DNA of 64,000 bases, from NCBI RefSeq assembly GCF_030540875.1, contig NZ_JAUOEM010000006.1, forward strand, positions 248,001 through 312,000. The letters are read 5' to 3'. This document shows, piece after piece, positions 17,571 to 27,925 of this stretch. The notes beneath the pieces were generated by a model. It saw only the letters and a list, made by a program, of their open reading frames with translations. It did not search any database and had not been told where the DNA came from. The translations under genes were made by a program, and so were the position numbers. Source of the DNA: Flavivirga amylovorans. GTDB taxonomy: Bacteria > Bacteroidota > Bacteroidia > Flavobacteriales > Flavobacteriaceae. Numbering within the stretch: the first letter of the stretch is position 1; each line of letters starts with the position of its first letter.

Positions 17571-18764
17571 TTAAATGGTTTCTGATAAAATTTCCAACGG
17601 ATTATCTTCATTTAATTCTCGCTCTTTAATCTCTTCTCGTTTTGCGCTCACACTTAGAATAATACCTAAAGCCAAACACGTCATCCATATAGATGTTCCT
17701 CCACTACTCACTAATGGCAATGTTTGTCCCGTTACAGGAAATAATTCTACAGCTACAGCCATATTAATTAATGCTTGAAACACTATTGGTAATCCGACAC
17801 CAAGCACCAAAAGCTTACCGAATATCGTATCGGATTTTTGAGATACTATGACAATTCTAAACAACAACCACATGTAAAGAATCATAATTGTAAAGCCTCC
17901 TATTAAGCCATATTCTTCAATAATAATTGCAAAAATGAAATCTGATGATGATTGAGGCAAAGCATGTTTTTGAATGCTTTTACCAGGACCTACACCAAAA
18001 ACTTTACCAGATGCTATAGCTACTTTTGCTTTTTCTATTTGGTAATCTGCTTCTGTATCTTCGTTATTTGAGTAGTTTTTAATTCTATTTTCCCATGTGG
18101 TCACCTTAACATGCAATGGTCCTGTTGTTAATTTAGCGAACATTACAAAAAACACTAATGCCAACAAACCTGAGCCCAAAATAACTCCTAAATAACGGAC
18201 GGGATATCCGCCTAAAAAAACTAAGAATATGACCATTAAAAACATAATCGCTGCCGTTGAAAAGTTTGATGGCAAGATTAATGCTAATACAAAAAAAACA
18301 GGCATCCAAAGTGGCAAAATAGATTTCTTTAATGTAACATCAACATCTTTAATTTTAGACATGTATCTGGCCACATAAACCATAAGCACTACAGAAGCAA
18401 AAGTTGATGTTTGAAAAGACATGCCAACTATAGGTATTTTAATCCACCTACTAGCACTAGCGCCTCCCATTACCGTACCTTGCAACATTGTAATAACCAA
18501 CAAGACTAAAACTATAGGAATCATAACCAAAGACAGTCCCTTAAAATACCTATAAGGAATTTTATGAACGCCATACATAATAGCAAAACCTAAAAACAAA
18601 TGCATAAAATGCTTTACAAACGAAATGAACGTATTACCGTTATACTTGACATAAGCCAAATCACTTGCAGCACTATAAACAGGTAAAAACGATGCTATAG
18701 CCAACAAGGTTACTATGGCCCAAATCAATCGATCTCCTTTTATGTTTTTAAATACTGTTTGCAC
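17571..18764 (-). CDS. ftsW: SEDS peptidoglycan polymerase FtsW
   Basis: Polytopic membrane protein of 397 aa that polymerises lipid II with FtsI at the septum. Conserved SEDS features: ASRWIKIPIVGMSFQTS after the first helices, YQIEKAKVAIASGKVFGVGPGKSIQKHALPQSSSDFIFAIIIEEYG in the large loop, and PLVSSGGTSIWM near the C-terminus. About ten membrane helices can be counted. Its place between murG and murD identifies it as FtsW rather than RodA. Confidence 0.97.
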   Translation of the reverse strand: MQTVFKNIKGDRLIWAIVTLLAIASFLPVYSAASDLAYVKYNGNTFISFVKHFMHLFLGFAIMYGVHKIPYRYFKGLSLVMIPIVLVLLVITMLQGTVMGGASASRWIKIPIVGMSFQTSTFASVVLMVYVARYMSKIKDVDVTLKKSILPLWMPVFFVLALILPSNFSTAAIMFLMVIFLVFLGGYPVRYLGVILGSGLLALVFFVMFAKLTTGPLHVKVTTWENRIKNYSNNEDTEADYQIEKAKVAIASGKVFGVGPGKSIQKHALPQSSSDFIFAIIIEEYGLIGGFTIMILYMWLLFRIVIVSQKSDTIFGKLLVLGVGLPIVFQALINMAVAVELFPVTGQTLPLVSSGGTSIWMTCLALGIILSVSAKREEIKERELNEDNPLEILSETI

Positions 18765-18842
18765 TCTTCAACTTTGTTTTTCCTACTTAAATGAGATGCT
18801 TCAACAAGCTAAGCACGACATAAGCATCATTAATTGTGTTAA

Positions 18843-20174
18843 TTATAGATTTCTAACGGCATTTTTAAATTGGCGACCTCTATCTTCATAATTCTCAAAC
18901 AAATCAAAACTTGCACATGCTGGAGACAATAAAACACTATCTCCTGCTTCTGTAATTTTATAAGCAATTTTCACTGCTTCACTCATAAACTGTGTTTCTA
19001 CAATAACATCAACCATACCTTCAAACGTTCTCATTAATTTTTCGTTATCTACTCCCAAACAGATAATGGCCTTCACTTTTTCATTTACAAAAGAGAATAA
19101 TTCTTCATAATTATTACCTTTATCTTCTCCTCCTACAATCCACACAGTAGGCGTATCCATACTCTCTAGAGCATAATACGTTGCATTTACATTAGTTGCT
19201 TTAGAATCGTTTATATATTGAACTTTATTAATTTTTAAAACCTGTTCTAAACGATGCTCAACGCCTTGAAAATTCTCTAAACTTTCCCTTATGGTTTGTT
19301 TTCTAATTTTCAATAAATGCGATACTGTAGAAGCAGCCATAGCATTTTTTATGTTGTGTTTTCCCTCTAATGTTAAATTTGTTGTTGGCATAATTATCTG
19401 GTTGTTGTTTATTGCTATTTTAATCTTATTATCTTCTAAATACGCACCGTTTTCGATTTTTTTAGTTAACGAAAACGGTAATAATGTTGATTGAACCGGG
19501 TTGTTTTTTAGATGATTTTCTATAACGTCATCATCCGCATCATAAATCAAATAATCATCTTTAGTTTGATTCATTGCTATTCTGAATTTTGAAGCGATAT
19601 ACTTCTCAAATTGATAGTCATACCTATCTAAATGATCAGGTGTTATATTAGTAATAATTGCTATATGCGGCTTAAAACTGACGATATCATCTAATTGAAA
19701 ACTACTAATTTCTAATACGTAATTCTCAAAATCCTCCTCTAAAACCTGCTTAGCGAAACTATCCCCTATGTTACCAGCTAAGCCCACATTTAATTCTTGT
19801 TTCAAAATATGATGTGCTAAGGATGCCGTTGTTGTTTTACCATTACTTCCCGTAATTCCAACAATGGTAGCATCAGTAAACTTTGATGCAAATTCAATTT
19901 CAGACACTACTAATATCCCTTTATCACGAATTTGCTTAACCAAGGGTGCTTTATCAGGAATACCAGGGCTTTTCATAACAATGTCTGCATTCAGAATGTT
20001 CCTTTCAGAATGTTTTCCATCTTCCCATTCAATCTCATTATGTATAAGAACTTGCCTATATGCTTCTTTAATTATTCCTTTGTCTGAAACAAAAACATCA
20101 TAGCCTTTTTCTTTTCCTAAAAGCGCTGTCCCTACTCCGCTTTCTCCTCCTCCTAAAATGACTAAACGCCCCAT
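18843..20174 (-). CDS. murD: UDP-N-acetylmuramoyl-L-alanine--D-glutamate ligase
   Basis: Adds D-Glu to UDP-MurNAc-L-Ala. The N-terminal Rossmann start RLVILGGGESGVGTA (3-16), the ATP loop GITGSNGKTTT at 106-116, the LDRYDYQFEKYIASKFRI region and the C-terminal YINDSKATN are MurD signatures. 443 aa is normal. A small hairpin (CCTTaCCC/GGGGAAGG) sits just upstream of the start at about 20184-20203. Confidence 0.97.
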   Translation of the reverse strand: MGRLVILGGGESGVGTALLGKEKGYDVFVSDKGIIKEAYRQVLIHNEIEWEDGKHSERNILNADIVMKSPGIPDKAPLVKQIRDKGILVVSEIEFASKFTDATIVGITGSNGKTTTASLAHHILKQELNVGLAGNIGDSFAKQVLEEDFENYVLEISSFQLDDIVSFKPHIAIITNITPDHLDRYDYQFEKYIASKFRIAMNQTKDDYLIYDADDDVIENHLKNNPVQSTLLPFSLTKKIENGAYLEDNKIKIAINNNQIIMPTTNLTLEGKHNIKNAMAASTVSHLLKIRKQTIRESLENFQGVEHRLEQVLKINKVQYINDSKATNVNATYYALESMDTPTVWIVGGEDKGNNYEELFSFVNEKVKAIICLGVDNEKLMRTFEGMVDVIVETQFMSEAVKIAYKITEAGDSVLLSPACASFDLFENYEDRGRQFKNAVRNL

Positions 20175-20309
20175 CCTAAATCCTTCCCCAAAGGGTAAGG
20201 ACTTACCACTCTGCTTTTATTAATTGTTTTTATGTAAATTTCTTTTATCACTTTTCTAATTCTATTTCTCTTTATTCACGATTACAAAACCCCTACCTTC
20301 CCAGAAATT

Positions 20310-21551
20310 TTATCGTATTTTCAATGTTACAATTGAAAGAATCGCTAACAGAATACCTACAATCCAAAATCGGGTTACAATCTTACTTTCATGATATCCT
20401 GATTTTTGATAGTGATGATGGAGTGGTGACATTTTAAAAATGCGGCGCCCTTCTCCATATTTTTTCTTAGTATATTTAAACCAACTCACTTGCATAATTA
20501 CCGATAGATTTTCTGCTAAAAAGATTCCACATAGCACTGGAATTAACCATTCTTTGCGAACCGCAATAGCTATAACCGCGATAATACCCCCAATGGTTAA
20601 ACTTCCTGTGTCTCCCATAAAAACTTGAGCTGGAAATGTATTGTACCATAAAAATCCTATTAACGCTCCTACAAAAGCAGCGATATAAATAGTAATCTCT
20701 TCTACTCTTGGTATATACATGATGTTGAGATAATCTGAGAAAATAATATTACCAGAAACCCACGCAAAGATTCCTAAAGTAAGTACTATTATAGCCGAAG
20801 TTCCTGCGGCCAATCCATCAATACCATCTGTTAAATTAGCACCGTTTGAAACAGCTGTAATGATAAGAATGACTATCAAAATAAAAATAATCCATGCGTA
20901 TTTCCCTAAACTCGGACTTATCCATGTTACCAAATCTGCGTAATCAAACTCATTGCCTTTTACAAAAGGAATTGTCGTTTTTGTTGATTTTATCTCTTCA
21001 TCAAATAATTTTGAAGCTTCCACTTTTGGGTTTTCAGCTAAAAGAATTTGCTGCTCAGCTACTGGAAGTTTTTCTTTCATAGTAACATTTGAATGAAAAA
21101 ACAAAGTGGCTCCAACTATAATACCAAGTCCCACTTGTCCCAAAATCTTAAACCGCCCTTTTAACCCTTCTTTATCATTCTTGAATTTTTTAATATAATC
21201 GTCAATAAAGCCAATAACACCCATCCAAAGCGTTGTTACTATCAACAAAATGATGTAAATATTTTCTAGTTTAGCCAATAACAACACAGGAATCAACGTC
21301 GCTAGAATAATAATAACACCTCCCATAGTTGGTGTCCCTGCCTTCTCCTGCTGTCCTGCCAATCCTAAATCTCTAATAGTCTCACCTACTTGTTGTCTTT
21401 GCAAAAAACGAATAATCCGTTTTCCATATATTGTTGAAATAAGCAGTGACAAAATCATTGCCAAAGCTGCTCTGAAGGTTAAAAAACCAAAAAGAGATGC
21501 TCCTGGTATTTGAAACTGTTTTTCTAAATAATCGAATAGATAATACAACAT
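20310..21551 (-). CDS. mraY: Phospho-N-acetylmuramoyl-pentapeptide transferase
   Basis: Integral membrane enzyme that makes lipid I from UDP-MurNAc-pentapeptide and undecaprenyl phosphate. Key motifs: AGTPTMGG, the Asp pair in [32 protein letters not shown] and [11 protein letters not shown] near the end. At 413 aa it is about 50 residues longer than the E. coli enzyme because of an insert at roughly 160-215, which is usual in Bacteroidota. The start is one base from the murE stop region. Confidence 0.98.
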   Translation of the reverse strand: MLYYLFDYLEKQFQIPGASLFGFLTFRAALAMILSLLISTIYGKRIIRFLQRQQVGETIRDLGLAGQQEKAGTPTMGGVIIILATLIPVLLLAKLENIYIILLIVTTLWMGVIGFIDDYIKKFKNDKEGLKGRFKILGQVGLGIIVGATLFFHSNVTMKEKLPVAEQQILLAENPKVEASKLFDEEIKSTKTTIPFVKGNEFDYADLVTWISPSLGKYAWIIFILIVILIITAVSNGANLTDGIDGLAAGTSAIIVLTLGIFAWVSGNIIFSDYLNIMYIPRVEEITIYIAAFVGALIGFLWYNTFPAQVFMGDTGSLTIGGIIAVIAIAVRKEWLIPVLCGIFLAENLSVIMQVSWFKYTKKKYGEGRRIFKMSPLHHHYQKSGYHESKIVTRFWIVGILLAILSIVTLKIR

Positions 21552-21552
21552 G

Positions 21553-23016
21553 TTATTTTTGTATTTGCTTTAAAAATGCTTGCACTATTTTATAATCATC
21601 AAAATCGAAACGTTCACCTTTAATTTCTTGATATGTTTCATGCCCCTTACCTGCTATTAAAATAATATCGTTAGGCTTAGCTAATTGACAAGCTGTTTTT
21701 ATGGCTTGCTTTCTATCTACAATGGTTAATGTTTTTTTGTAATTCTGAGGTTCAACTCCTTTTTCTATATCATTAAGAATTTTTTCTGGAACTTCACTAC
21801 GCGGATTATCGCTTGTAAAAATGACTTTTGTACTTAAAGCCGAAGCTATGTGTCCCATTTTTGGGCGTTTGGTTTTATCCCTATCTCCTCCACAGCCAAC
21901 TACTGTAATTAATTCTTCATTCTTAGTTCGAATACTATTAATGGTTTCCAATACATTCTTTAATGCATCTGGTGTGTGCGCATAGTCTACTATGGCTGTA
22001 ATTTTTTCATCAGAAATTAAATACTGGAATCGTCCACTTACATTATCTAATTCACTTATCAAACGTAATATTTCAACCTTTTCTAAGCCTAATAATTTAG
22101 CAGTAGCATAGATAGCTAGCATATTATAAGCATTAAAGCCCCCTATTAATCTAGCCCAAACCTCACTGTCATTTATTTTAAGCAATAAGCCACTAAATTG
22201 GTTTTCTAAAATTTGAGCTTTATAATCTGCATATTCTTTTAAAGCATACGTAAGCTTTTTAGCCTTAGTATTTTGCAGCATAACCAGCCCATTTTTATCA
22301 TCGACATTTACCAATGCAAAAGCTTTCTCTGGAAGTCCATCAAAAAACGCTTTCTTAACATCTCTATATTCCGAAAAGGTGTTATGATAGTCTAAGTGAT
22401 CGTGAGATAAGTTAGTAAATATGCCCCCTGTAAAATGCAAACCTTCTGTTCTGTGTTGATGAATCCCATGTGAACTCACTTCCATAAAACAAAACTCAAC
22501 ACCTACGCTATTCATTTCCTTTAAATAGCTATTTATAGTTAATGAATCCGGCGTTGTATGTGTTGCTTTATACTCGGTATTATCAACCATAATTTTAACT
22601 GTTGATAACAACCCAACTTTGTAACCTGCTTTTTTAAACAACTGATATAGTAAGCTCGCTACCGTTGTTTTTCCATTGGTTCCAGTAACACCAACAAGTT
22701 TTAAATTTTCCGATGGGTTCTCGTAATAATTCGCTGCCATAACAGCTAAAGCCCTGCTAGTGTTATCAACTTCTACATAAGTAATACCGTCAATCAAATT
22801 TTCTGGCAACTTCTCACACACAACTCCTATCGCTCCATTATTTATAGCAATGTCAATAAAATCATGTCCATCTGCTATATTTCCTCGAATGGCAACAAAC
22901 AAATCGCTTTTAGTGATTTTCCGAGAATCAAAATCAACAGCACCCACATCAACACTAGTACTACCTACTACAGCATTAATGGTTACCTTGTATAATATAT
23001 CTTTTAATACCATCAT
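21553..23016 (-). CDS. murE: UDP-MurNAc-tripeptide synthetase (meso-diaminopimelate adding)
   Basis: Adds the third residue of the stem peptide. ATP loop [10 protein letters not shown] at 109-118; the substrate motif DNPR at 403-406 is the form that selects meso-diaminopimelate (Lys-adding enzymes have DNPA or similar), so the wall is predicted to be DAP type. The first Met (23016) makes an ATGA overlap with the ftsI stop codon, which supports that start over the next Met. Confidence 0.97.
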   Translation of the reverse strand: MMVLKDILYKVTINAVVGSTSVDVGAVDFDSRKITKSDLFVAIRGNIADGHDFIDIAINNGAIGVVCEKLPENLIDGITYVEVDNTSRALAVMAANYYENPSENLKLVGVTGTNGKTTVASLLYQLFKKAGYKVGLLSTVKIMVDNTEYKATHTTPDSLTINSYLKEMNSVGVEFCFMEVSSHGIHQHRTEGLHFTGGIFTNLSHDHLDYHNTFSEYRDVKKAFFDGLPEKAFALVNVDDKNGLVMLQNTKAKKLTYALKEYADYKAQILENQFSGLLLKINDSEVWARLIGGFNAYNMLAIYATAKLLGLEKVEILRLISELDNVSGRFQYLISDEKITAIVDYAHTPDALKNVLETINSIRTKNEELITVVGCGGDRDKTKRPKMGHIASALSTKVIFTSDNPRSEVPEKILNDIEKGVEPQNYKKTLTIVDRKQAIKTACQLAKPNDIILIAGKGHETYQEIKGERFDFDDYKIVQAFLKQIQK

Positions 23017-25025
23017 GACGCTTTTAAAACCACTGTTTGATTATTCTTTAATTTCTCGCTTTTATCAACAGATTGCGATTTTATAACACCATTCCCACTA
23101 AGCTCAACCTTTATATCCACATCCATATTCTCTAAAAGCGCTAACGCATCCATTGCTGGTAAACCAACAACATTTGGCATTATTGTTCTATAAGTTGTTG
23201 CCGTTTTATAAAAGCTTTCATATTCTTTTTCTGCAGAAGCAACCTTAACTTCTAGCAATTCAACCTCATCAATCTTTGGTGTATCTGTATATATTTTTTG
23301 CGCTATTCTTTTAAATACGGGTCCCGTAACATCTGCTCCAAAAAAACCAACCTCTGTACTTGGCTTATGAATAACCACTATGCATGAATATTTTGGATTT
23401 TCCACAGGGAAATATCCCGAAAAAGAAGAGATATATCTTTTATTTTCTACCCAATCCTTCATCCAATATTCCGTTCTCGCAGTCCCCGTTTTTCCTGCCA
23501 TTGAGAAATTTTCAGAATATAACTTCTCACCTGTACCTCTAACCACTATATTTTTTAAAATCTCTCGAATTTTACTTAAAGTTTCATCAGAGCAAATCTT
23601 TTTCTTAATCACTTCTTTATCAAAAGTTTCAATTTCTTTATCAAATTCTTTTACCGCTTTTAAAAATCTTGGCTTCACAAGTTCTCCGTCGTTAGCTATC
23701 GCATTATAAAAGGCCAATGTTTGAAGCGGTGTTAATTCTAAATTGTAACCGTATGCCATTGAAGGAAGCGCATTTCTACTCCATTTCTCACCGCCTGGCT
23801 CTGGAATATCGGGCTCTCCTTCACCAATAATTGAAATACCTAAACGCTCGTTTAATCCCCATTCCTTAAGCTTATTTATGAATTTCTTAGGATTATCTGA
23901 ATAATGCTTATCTATTATAGTAGCCAAACCAATATTAGAAGAAACTTCTAACGCTCGAGCTGCTGAAATTTCCCCGTACCCTCCATAATGAGAATCATTT
24001 ATATATCTACCATAAAACTTTTTTCTACCTTTTTGAGTATCAACAATTGTAGATGTATCAATAACCTTATCCTCTAAAGCTGCCATCATTGCCATCACCT
24101 TAAATGTAGAACCTGGCTCATGACTTTCTCCTACTGCATAATTTAATTTTTCATAATACACGCCTTTACTTGTTCTACCCAAATTTGAAATGGCCCTAAC
24201 TTCTCCTGTTTTCACCTCCATAACTACCACACAACCATGTTCTGCCTTATACTTATTTAACTGTTTCAAAAGCGCATGATGAGCTATATCTTGAATATTA
24301 ACATCTATAGTTGTGTAAACATCATACCCATCTTTTGGTTCCACTTGGTTATGATCGGTCATTGGCTTCCACTTACCATTGCCTATTTTTTGTTTTTTTC
24401 TTATTCCGTCTGTCCCTCTTAAATATTTCAATCCAAAAGCACCATCAATACCAGGTCTGGTCACATTTCCTTCTTCATCAAAACGCTCGTACCCAATAGT
24501 ACGTCTCGCAATATTTCCCATAGGAAACTCCCGCTTCGTTTTTTGCTCAACAATTAATCCTCCAGAAATAGCACCACGTTCTAAAAGCGGGAAATTCCTA
24601 AATCGAACATAATCTGTATAATTAATATTCTTGACTAATAAGTAATATTGATTCTTATTCAATCTTGCCTTCCTTATCCCTCTCTCATAGTAGCTTGAAG
24701 GTTTACCTAAATACCCCGAAAGCGAGTCACATAAAGGCTTTATAAATTCTTCAAAGGTTTTATTTTGAGATGTCACAGCATCTATAGCAATGTTATACTT
24801 TGGAATTGATGTTGCCAACAAACTACCATCGTTAGCATACACATTCCCCCTGTTTGCCGGTATAGTAATATCCTGAATATCTCTTTTATCAACCAGAGCA
24901 CGATATTTGTCTCCTTGTAAATACTGAATGCTTAACAATTTAAACATCACAGCAAGCCCAAAGACGAACATACATCCTGCTATAAAATACAATCGGTTCA
25001 ATATGCCTTTTTCGTTTACTGCCAA
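23013..25025 (-). CDS. ftsI: Septal transpeptidase FtsI/PBP3 with C-terminal PASTA domain
   Basis: Class B penicillin-binding protein that cross-links septal peptidoglycan. One N-terminal membrane helix (about 12-34), a dimerisation domain with RGNVYANDGSLLATS, then the transpeptidase domain: STFK with active Ser306, SSN at 362-364 and KTGT at 512-515. A single PASTA domain (about 612-670, starting MPNVVGLPAMDAL) ends the protein. E. coli FtsI lacks PASTA; it is common in this phylum. It overlaps murE by 4 bases. Confidence 0.96.
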   Translation of the reverse strand: MAVNEKGILNRLYFIAGCMFVFGLAVMFKLLSIQYLQGDKYRALVDKRDIQDITIPANRGNVYANDGSLLATSIPKYNIAIDAVTSQNKTFEEFIKPLCDSLSGYLGKPSSYYERGIRKARLNKNQYYLLVKNINYTDYVRFRNFPLLERGAISGGLIVEQKTKREFPMGNIARRTIGYERFDEEGNVTRPGIDGAFGLKYLRGTDGIRKKQKIGNGKWKPMTDHNQVEPKDGYDVYTTIDVNIQDIAHHALLKQLNKYKAEHGCVVVMEVKTGEVRAISNLGRTSKGVYYEKLNYAVGESHEPGSTFKVMAMMAALEDKVIDTSTIVDTQKGRKKFYGRYINDSHYGGYGEISAARALEVSSNIGLATIIDKHYSDNPKKFINKLKEWGLNERLGISIIGEGEPDIPEPGGEKWSRNALPSMAYGYNLELTPLQTLAFYNAIANDGELVKPRFLKAVKEFDKEIETFDKEVIKKKICSDETLSKIREILKNIVVRGTGEKLYSENFSMAGKTGTARTEYWMKDWVENKRYISSFSGYFPVENPKYSCIVVIHKPSTEVGFFGADVTGPVFKRIAQKIYTDTPKIDEVELLEVKVASAEKEYESFYKTATTYRTIMPNVVGLPAMDALALLENMDVDIKVELSGNGVIKSQSVDKSEKLKNNQTVVLKAS

Positions 25026-25034
25026 AGACTCGCT

Positions 25035-25352
25035 TTATTTTTGAGATTTTATTTTTATTTTTTTAGGCGGTATCACCGAAGGTGACAAGCCTTTTTCTTT
25101 CATTTTACGAATAACTGCCGATTCCATTTTAAGCCTCATAAGTTTTGAACGTCCATCAACAAAAGCCGAACGCATTTCTTTGACTTCATTTTTTAATCGG
25201 GCTATTTCATATACTTTTTTATCAGCGCTATGTGAGCTTGCTATCATTATAATTGCCAAAACAGAAATAAAAATGATAAACCTCCAGTTCTTAAAAGAAT
25301 CGTCACTTACCAAAAAGGTTCCTTTTAATATGTTATAGATATTTTTTTTCAT
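25035..25352 (-). CDS. ftsL: FtsL-like cell division protein
   Basis: 105 aa with one membrane helix (about 25-43) and a short coiled coil after it (KVYEIARLKNEVKEMRSAFVDGRSKLMRLKM), the bitopic layout of FtsL. Sequence conservation in this family is poor, so the identification rests on size, topology and position between rsmH and ftsI. The tail is strongly basic. FtsL would join FtsQ and the FtsWI synthase at the septum. Confidence 0.85.
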   Translation of the reverse strand: MKKNIYNILKGTFLVSDDSFKNWRFIIFISVLAIIMIASSHSADKKVYEIARLKNEVKEMRSAFVDGRSKLMRLKMESAVIRKMKEKGLSPSVIPPKKIKIKSQK

Positions 25353-25360
25353 TTCTCTCT

Positions 25361-25392
25361 GTCTCTTTGAGACATCTCTCCATAGGAGAGAT
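25361..25392 (-). promoter_or_regulatory. Two tandem hairpins between rsmH and ftsL
   Basis: ATCTCTCC-ATA-GGAGAGAT (25374-25392 on the plus strand, 8-bp stem) is directly followed by GTCTC-TTT-GAGAC (25361-25373). No T-run follows, so they are not a standard terminator. They lie in the mRNA just upstream of ftsL and might stabilise or partition the dcw transcript. Confidence 0.4.
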
Positions 25393-25403
25393 TTTAATTA
25401 TTT

Positions 25404-26300
25404 TTAAAGTTTTTCCGCAATTCGCAACTTTGCACTTCTAGCTCTACTATTCATATTTATTTCTTCTTTTGTAGGCACAATTAAACCGTTTACTTTTTTT
25501 AATGGCACTTCAAAATTTCCAAACATATCCCGTTCTGGCTCCCCTTCAAACATCCCATTTCTAATAAAACGTTTAACCAATCTATCTTCCAGAGAGTGAT
25601 AGGATATAAAACTTAATCGTCCTCCTTTAAATAAGACCTCTGGTGTTTGTTCTAAAAACTCTTTTAAAACTTCAATTTCTTGATTCACTTCTATGCGAAT
25701 GGCCTGATAAATTTGGGCCAACACTTTGTTTTCATGTCTTGGCGGCAAAAATTTTCTCAATACATTTTTTAACTGCTCGCTTGTTATTATCGGCTCCGTT
25801 TTTCTATACTCAACTATTAGTCTTGCCATGGCTGGTGCTGCTCGCAATTCTCCATATTGCAAAAACACTTGCTTTAATTGCTCTTCTTCATATTCATTTA
25901 CTACATGAAAAGCAGAGAGGTCATTTTGCTGGTTCATCCGCATATCTAAATCTGCTTCAAAGCGTGTAGAAAATCCTCGTTCAGCAACATCAAATTGGTG
26001 AGAGGAGACTCCAAAATCAGCCAAAACACCATCCACTTGTTTTACACCATGAAAGCGCAAAAACCGTTTTATATATCTAAAGTTCTCATGAATCAATGTA
26101 AAGCGAGGATCATCAATTGTATTCTCCAAAGCATCTTTATCTTGATCAAAAGCAAACAGTTTTCCGTTTTCTCCCAGCCTACTTAATATCTCTTTACTGT
26201 GACCACCGCCACCAAATGTCACATCCACATAGACACCATCAGCTTTGATAGCCAAACCATCTACGGTTTCTTTTAACAATACAGGGTTATGATATTCCAT
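25404..26300 (-). CDS. rsmH: 16S rRNA (cytosine1402-N4)-methyltransferase
   Basis: S-adenosylmethionine-dependent methylase of 16S rRNA, also called MraW. Start chosen at 26300 (MEYHNPVLLKETVDGL), the conserved beginning; two more Mets lie three codons upstream. The SAM loop is in YVDVTFGGGGHSKEIL, followed by ADFGVSSHQFDVAERGFS and the late SYHSLEDRLVKRF. The gene overlaps the end of mraZ by 14 bases, typical translational coupling. Confidence 0.97.
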   Translation of the reverse strand: MEYHNPVLLKETVDGLAIKADGVYVDVTFGGGGHSKEILSRLGENGKLFAFDQDKDALENTIDDPRFTLIHENFRYIKRFLRFHGVKQVDGVLADFGVSSHQFDVAERGFSTRFEADLDMRMNQQNDLSAFHVVNEYEEEQLKQVFLQYGELRAAPAMARLIVEYRKTEPIITSEQLKNVLRKFLPPRHENKVLAQIYQAIRIEVNQEIEVLKEFLEQTPEVLFKGGRLSFISYHSLEDRLVKRFIRNGMFEGEPERDMFGNFEVPLKKVNGLIVPTKEEINMNSRARSAKLRIAEKL

Positions 26301-26757
26301 TGTCATCATCGTCTTGTCCCATTACTTCTTCAGCTAAATCGGCAAAATCAATAGCAGCATCATCAATAGCTTGTTCATATAAATCTTTATCCCAAATCTC
26401 AATAATATTTATAGCCGAGGCCACAACTATATTTTTCGAAATATTTGCAAACACTGTTAAATCTTTTGGGATTAATAAACGCCCATTAATATCAACATCA
26501 ACTACTTTTGCCCCCGCAGTAAACCTGCGAATAAAATCGTTGTTTTTCTTTTTAAACTTATTAAGCTTATTCATTTTTTGCATTAAAACTTGCCACTCAC
26601 CCATTGGATACAACTCTAAACATTTTTGAAACACGGAACGACGTAATACAAAACCGTCAGATAAAATAGAAGACAACTGCTTTTTTAAAGCAGCGGGCAT
26701 CATTAACCTTCCTTTTGCATCAACTTTACAATCGTATGTCCCTGTTATTAAGTCCAA
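26287..26757 (-). CDS. mraZ: Transcriptional regulator MraZ
   Basis: 156 aa with two SpoVT/AbrB-type DNA-binding halves: residues 5-50 (GTYDCKVDAKGRLMMPAALKK) and about 80-125 (VVDVDINGRLLIPKDLTVFA). MraZ forms a ring and binds direct repeats in front of its own operon. Three TGGTA repeats at 10-bp intervals upstream fit this (see next entries). It is the first gene of the dcw cluster. Confidence 0.96.
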   Translation of the reverse strand: MDLITGTYDCKVDAKGRLMMPAALKKQLSSILSDGFVLRRSVFQKCLELYPMGEWQVLMQKMNKLNKFKKKNNDFIRRFTAGAKVVDVDINGRLLIPKDLTVFANISKNIVVASAINIIEIWDKDLYEQAIDDAAIDFADLAEEVMGQDDDDNGIS

Positions 26758-26789
26758 AGCAGTTTGTTGAAATTTTAACGTTTAATTTT

Positions 26790-26797
26790 CAAATATA
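26790..26797 (-). promoter_or_regulatory. -7 promoter element of the mraZ/dcw operon
   Basis: TATATTTG on the minus strand (TAnnTTTG), about 33 bases upstream of the mraZ ATG. It is embedded in a near-palindrome TTTCAA-TATAT-TTGAAA. The MraZ-box repeats begin 10 bases further upstream. Confidence 0.6.
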
Positions 26798-26807
26798 TTG
26801 AAAAATA

Positions 26808-26833
26808 TACCACTTTTTACCACATTATACCAC
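26808..26833 (-). promoter_or_regulatory. MraZ boxes: three GTGGTA repeats at 10-bp spacing
   Basis: On the minus strand GTGGTA occurs at 26833-26828, 26823-26818 and 26813-26808, exactly one helical turn apart. In E. coli MraZ binds TGGGN repeats separated by 5 bases. Here the repeat is TGGTA with the same 5-base spacer. The array overlaps the expected -33 region of the mraZ promoter, so binding should block or modulate transcription of the cluster. Confidence 0.7.
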
Positions 26834-27017
26834 TTTGTTAATAATTTTTCGACTAAATGGAGGCAAAAAACGTTTTTAGCATAAAAAAAGGACGCTTAAC
26901 TCTTACTATCAAGATGTTAAAGACAAAAATTTAATAACAAATATTTTATCAACATTCCTTACAGAATGTTTTATTTTTGACAAATAATTTAAATGGTTAA
27001 AATATGAATGAATTAAC

Positions 27018-27025
27018 TATATTTG
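27018..27025 (+). promoter_or_regulatory. -7 promoter element of the hydrolase gene
   Basis: TATATTTG matches TAnnTTTG and lies 25 bases before the ATG at 27051. It is divergent from the mraZ promoter; the 293-bp region between holds nothing else recognisable. Confidence 0.5.
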
Positions 27026-27050
27026 TTTTTAATGCAATGACCGACCAATA

Positions 27051-27815
27051 ATGATGTATCGTTTAAAAAAGGAAAAAGAATACAGTTACATTGAAGCTGG
27101 AGAAGGCACGCCAATTGTGGTGTTACATGGCCTTATGGGAGGATTAAGTAACTTTAATGCTGTTTCAGATTTTTTTAGCTCAAAAGACTATAAAATCATT
27201 ATTCCAGAATTACCTATTTACACTATGTCTTTGTTAAAAACCAATGTAAAAAGCTTCGCTAAATATTTACACGATTTTATAGAATTCAAAGGTTTTGACG
27301 AAGTTATTTTACTAGGAAATTCGCTAGGTGGACACATAGGCTTATACCACACCAAATTGTATCCAGAAAAAGTAAAAGCGCTTATTATTACGGGTAGCTC
27401 TGGACTTTATGAAAGTGCTATGGGTGGTGGTTACACAAAACGTAGCGATTATGAAGTCATTAAAAAGAAAGCGCAAGAGGTTTTTTATGATCCAGAAGTG
27501 GCCACTAAAGAGATTGTTGATGAAGTTTATGAAACTGTAAACGATCGCAATAAACTTATAAAGACATTAGCCATTGCTAAAAGTGCCATAAGACATAATA
27601 TGGCAAAGGATTTACCAAATATGAATATACCTACTTGTATTATCTGGGGTAAAAACGATACCGTTACACCTCCGGAAGTTGCTGAAGAATTTAACGAGCT
27701 TCTACCAGATTCTGATTTGTATTGGATAGATAAATGCGGGCATGCTGCTATGATGGAGCATCCAGATGAATTCAACACTATTCTTGATGCATGGCTGAAT
27801 AAAAGAGGGTTTTAA
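27051..27815 (+). CDS. Alpha/beta hydrolase, serine nucleophile
   Basis: 254 aa, cytoplasmic. Oxyanion motif LHGLMGG (25-31), nucleophile elbow GNSLGG with Ser91, acid Asp203 in GKNDTV and His231 in CGHAAMMEHP: a complete catalytic triad. The substrate cannot be told from sequence. The gene is divergent from the dcw cluster and followed by ysxC, an arrangement I have seen in related Flavobacteria. Either of two adjacent ATGs could start it. Confidence 0.92.
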   Translation: MMYRLKKEKEYSYIEAGEGTPIVVLHGLMGGLSNFNAVSDFFSSKDYKIIIPELPIYTMSLLKTNVKSFAKYLHDFIEFKGFDEVILLGNSLGGHIGLYHTKLYPEKVKALIITGSSGLYESAMGGGYTKRSDYEVIKKKAQEVFYDPEVATKEIVDEVYETVNDRNKLIKTLAIAKSAIRHNMAKDLPNMNIPTCIIWGKNDTVTPPEVAEEFNELLPDSDLYWIDKCGHAAMMEHPDEFNTILDAWLNKRGF

Positions 27816-27925
27816 ATTTTTAAGCCTGCTAAATCAAGTTATATTACAAAAAAACTAAGTTCAATTAATAAGGTTCCCGGCTTTATTGAAATAAATTCAG
27901 TACTGATCTCGGGAATGATTAAAAT

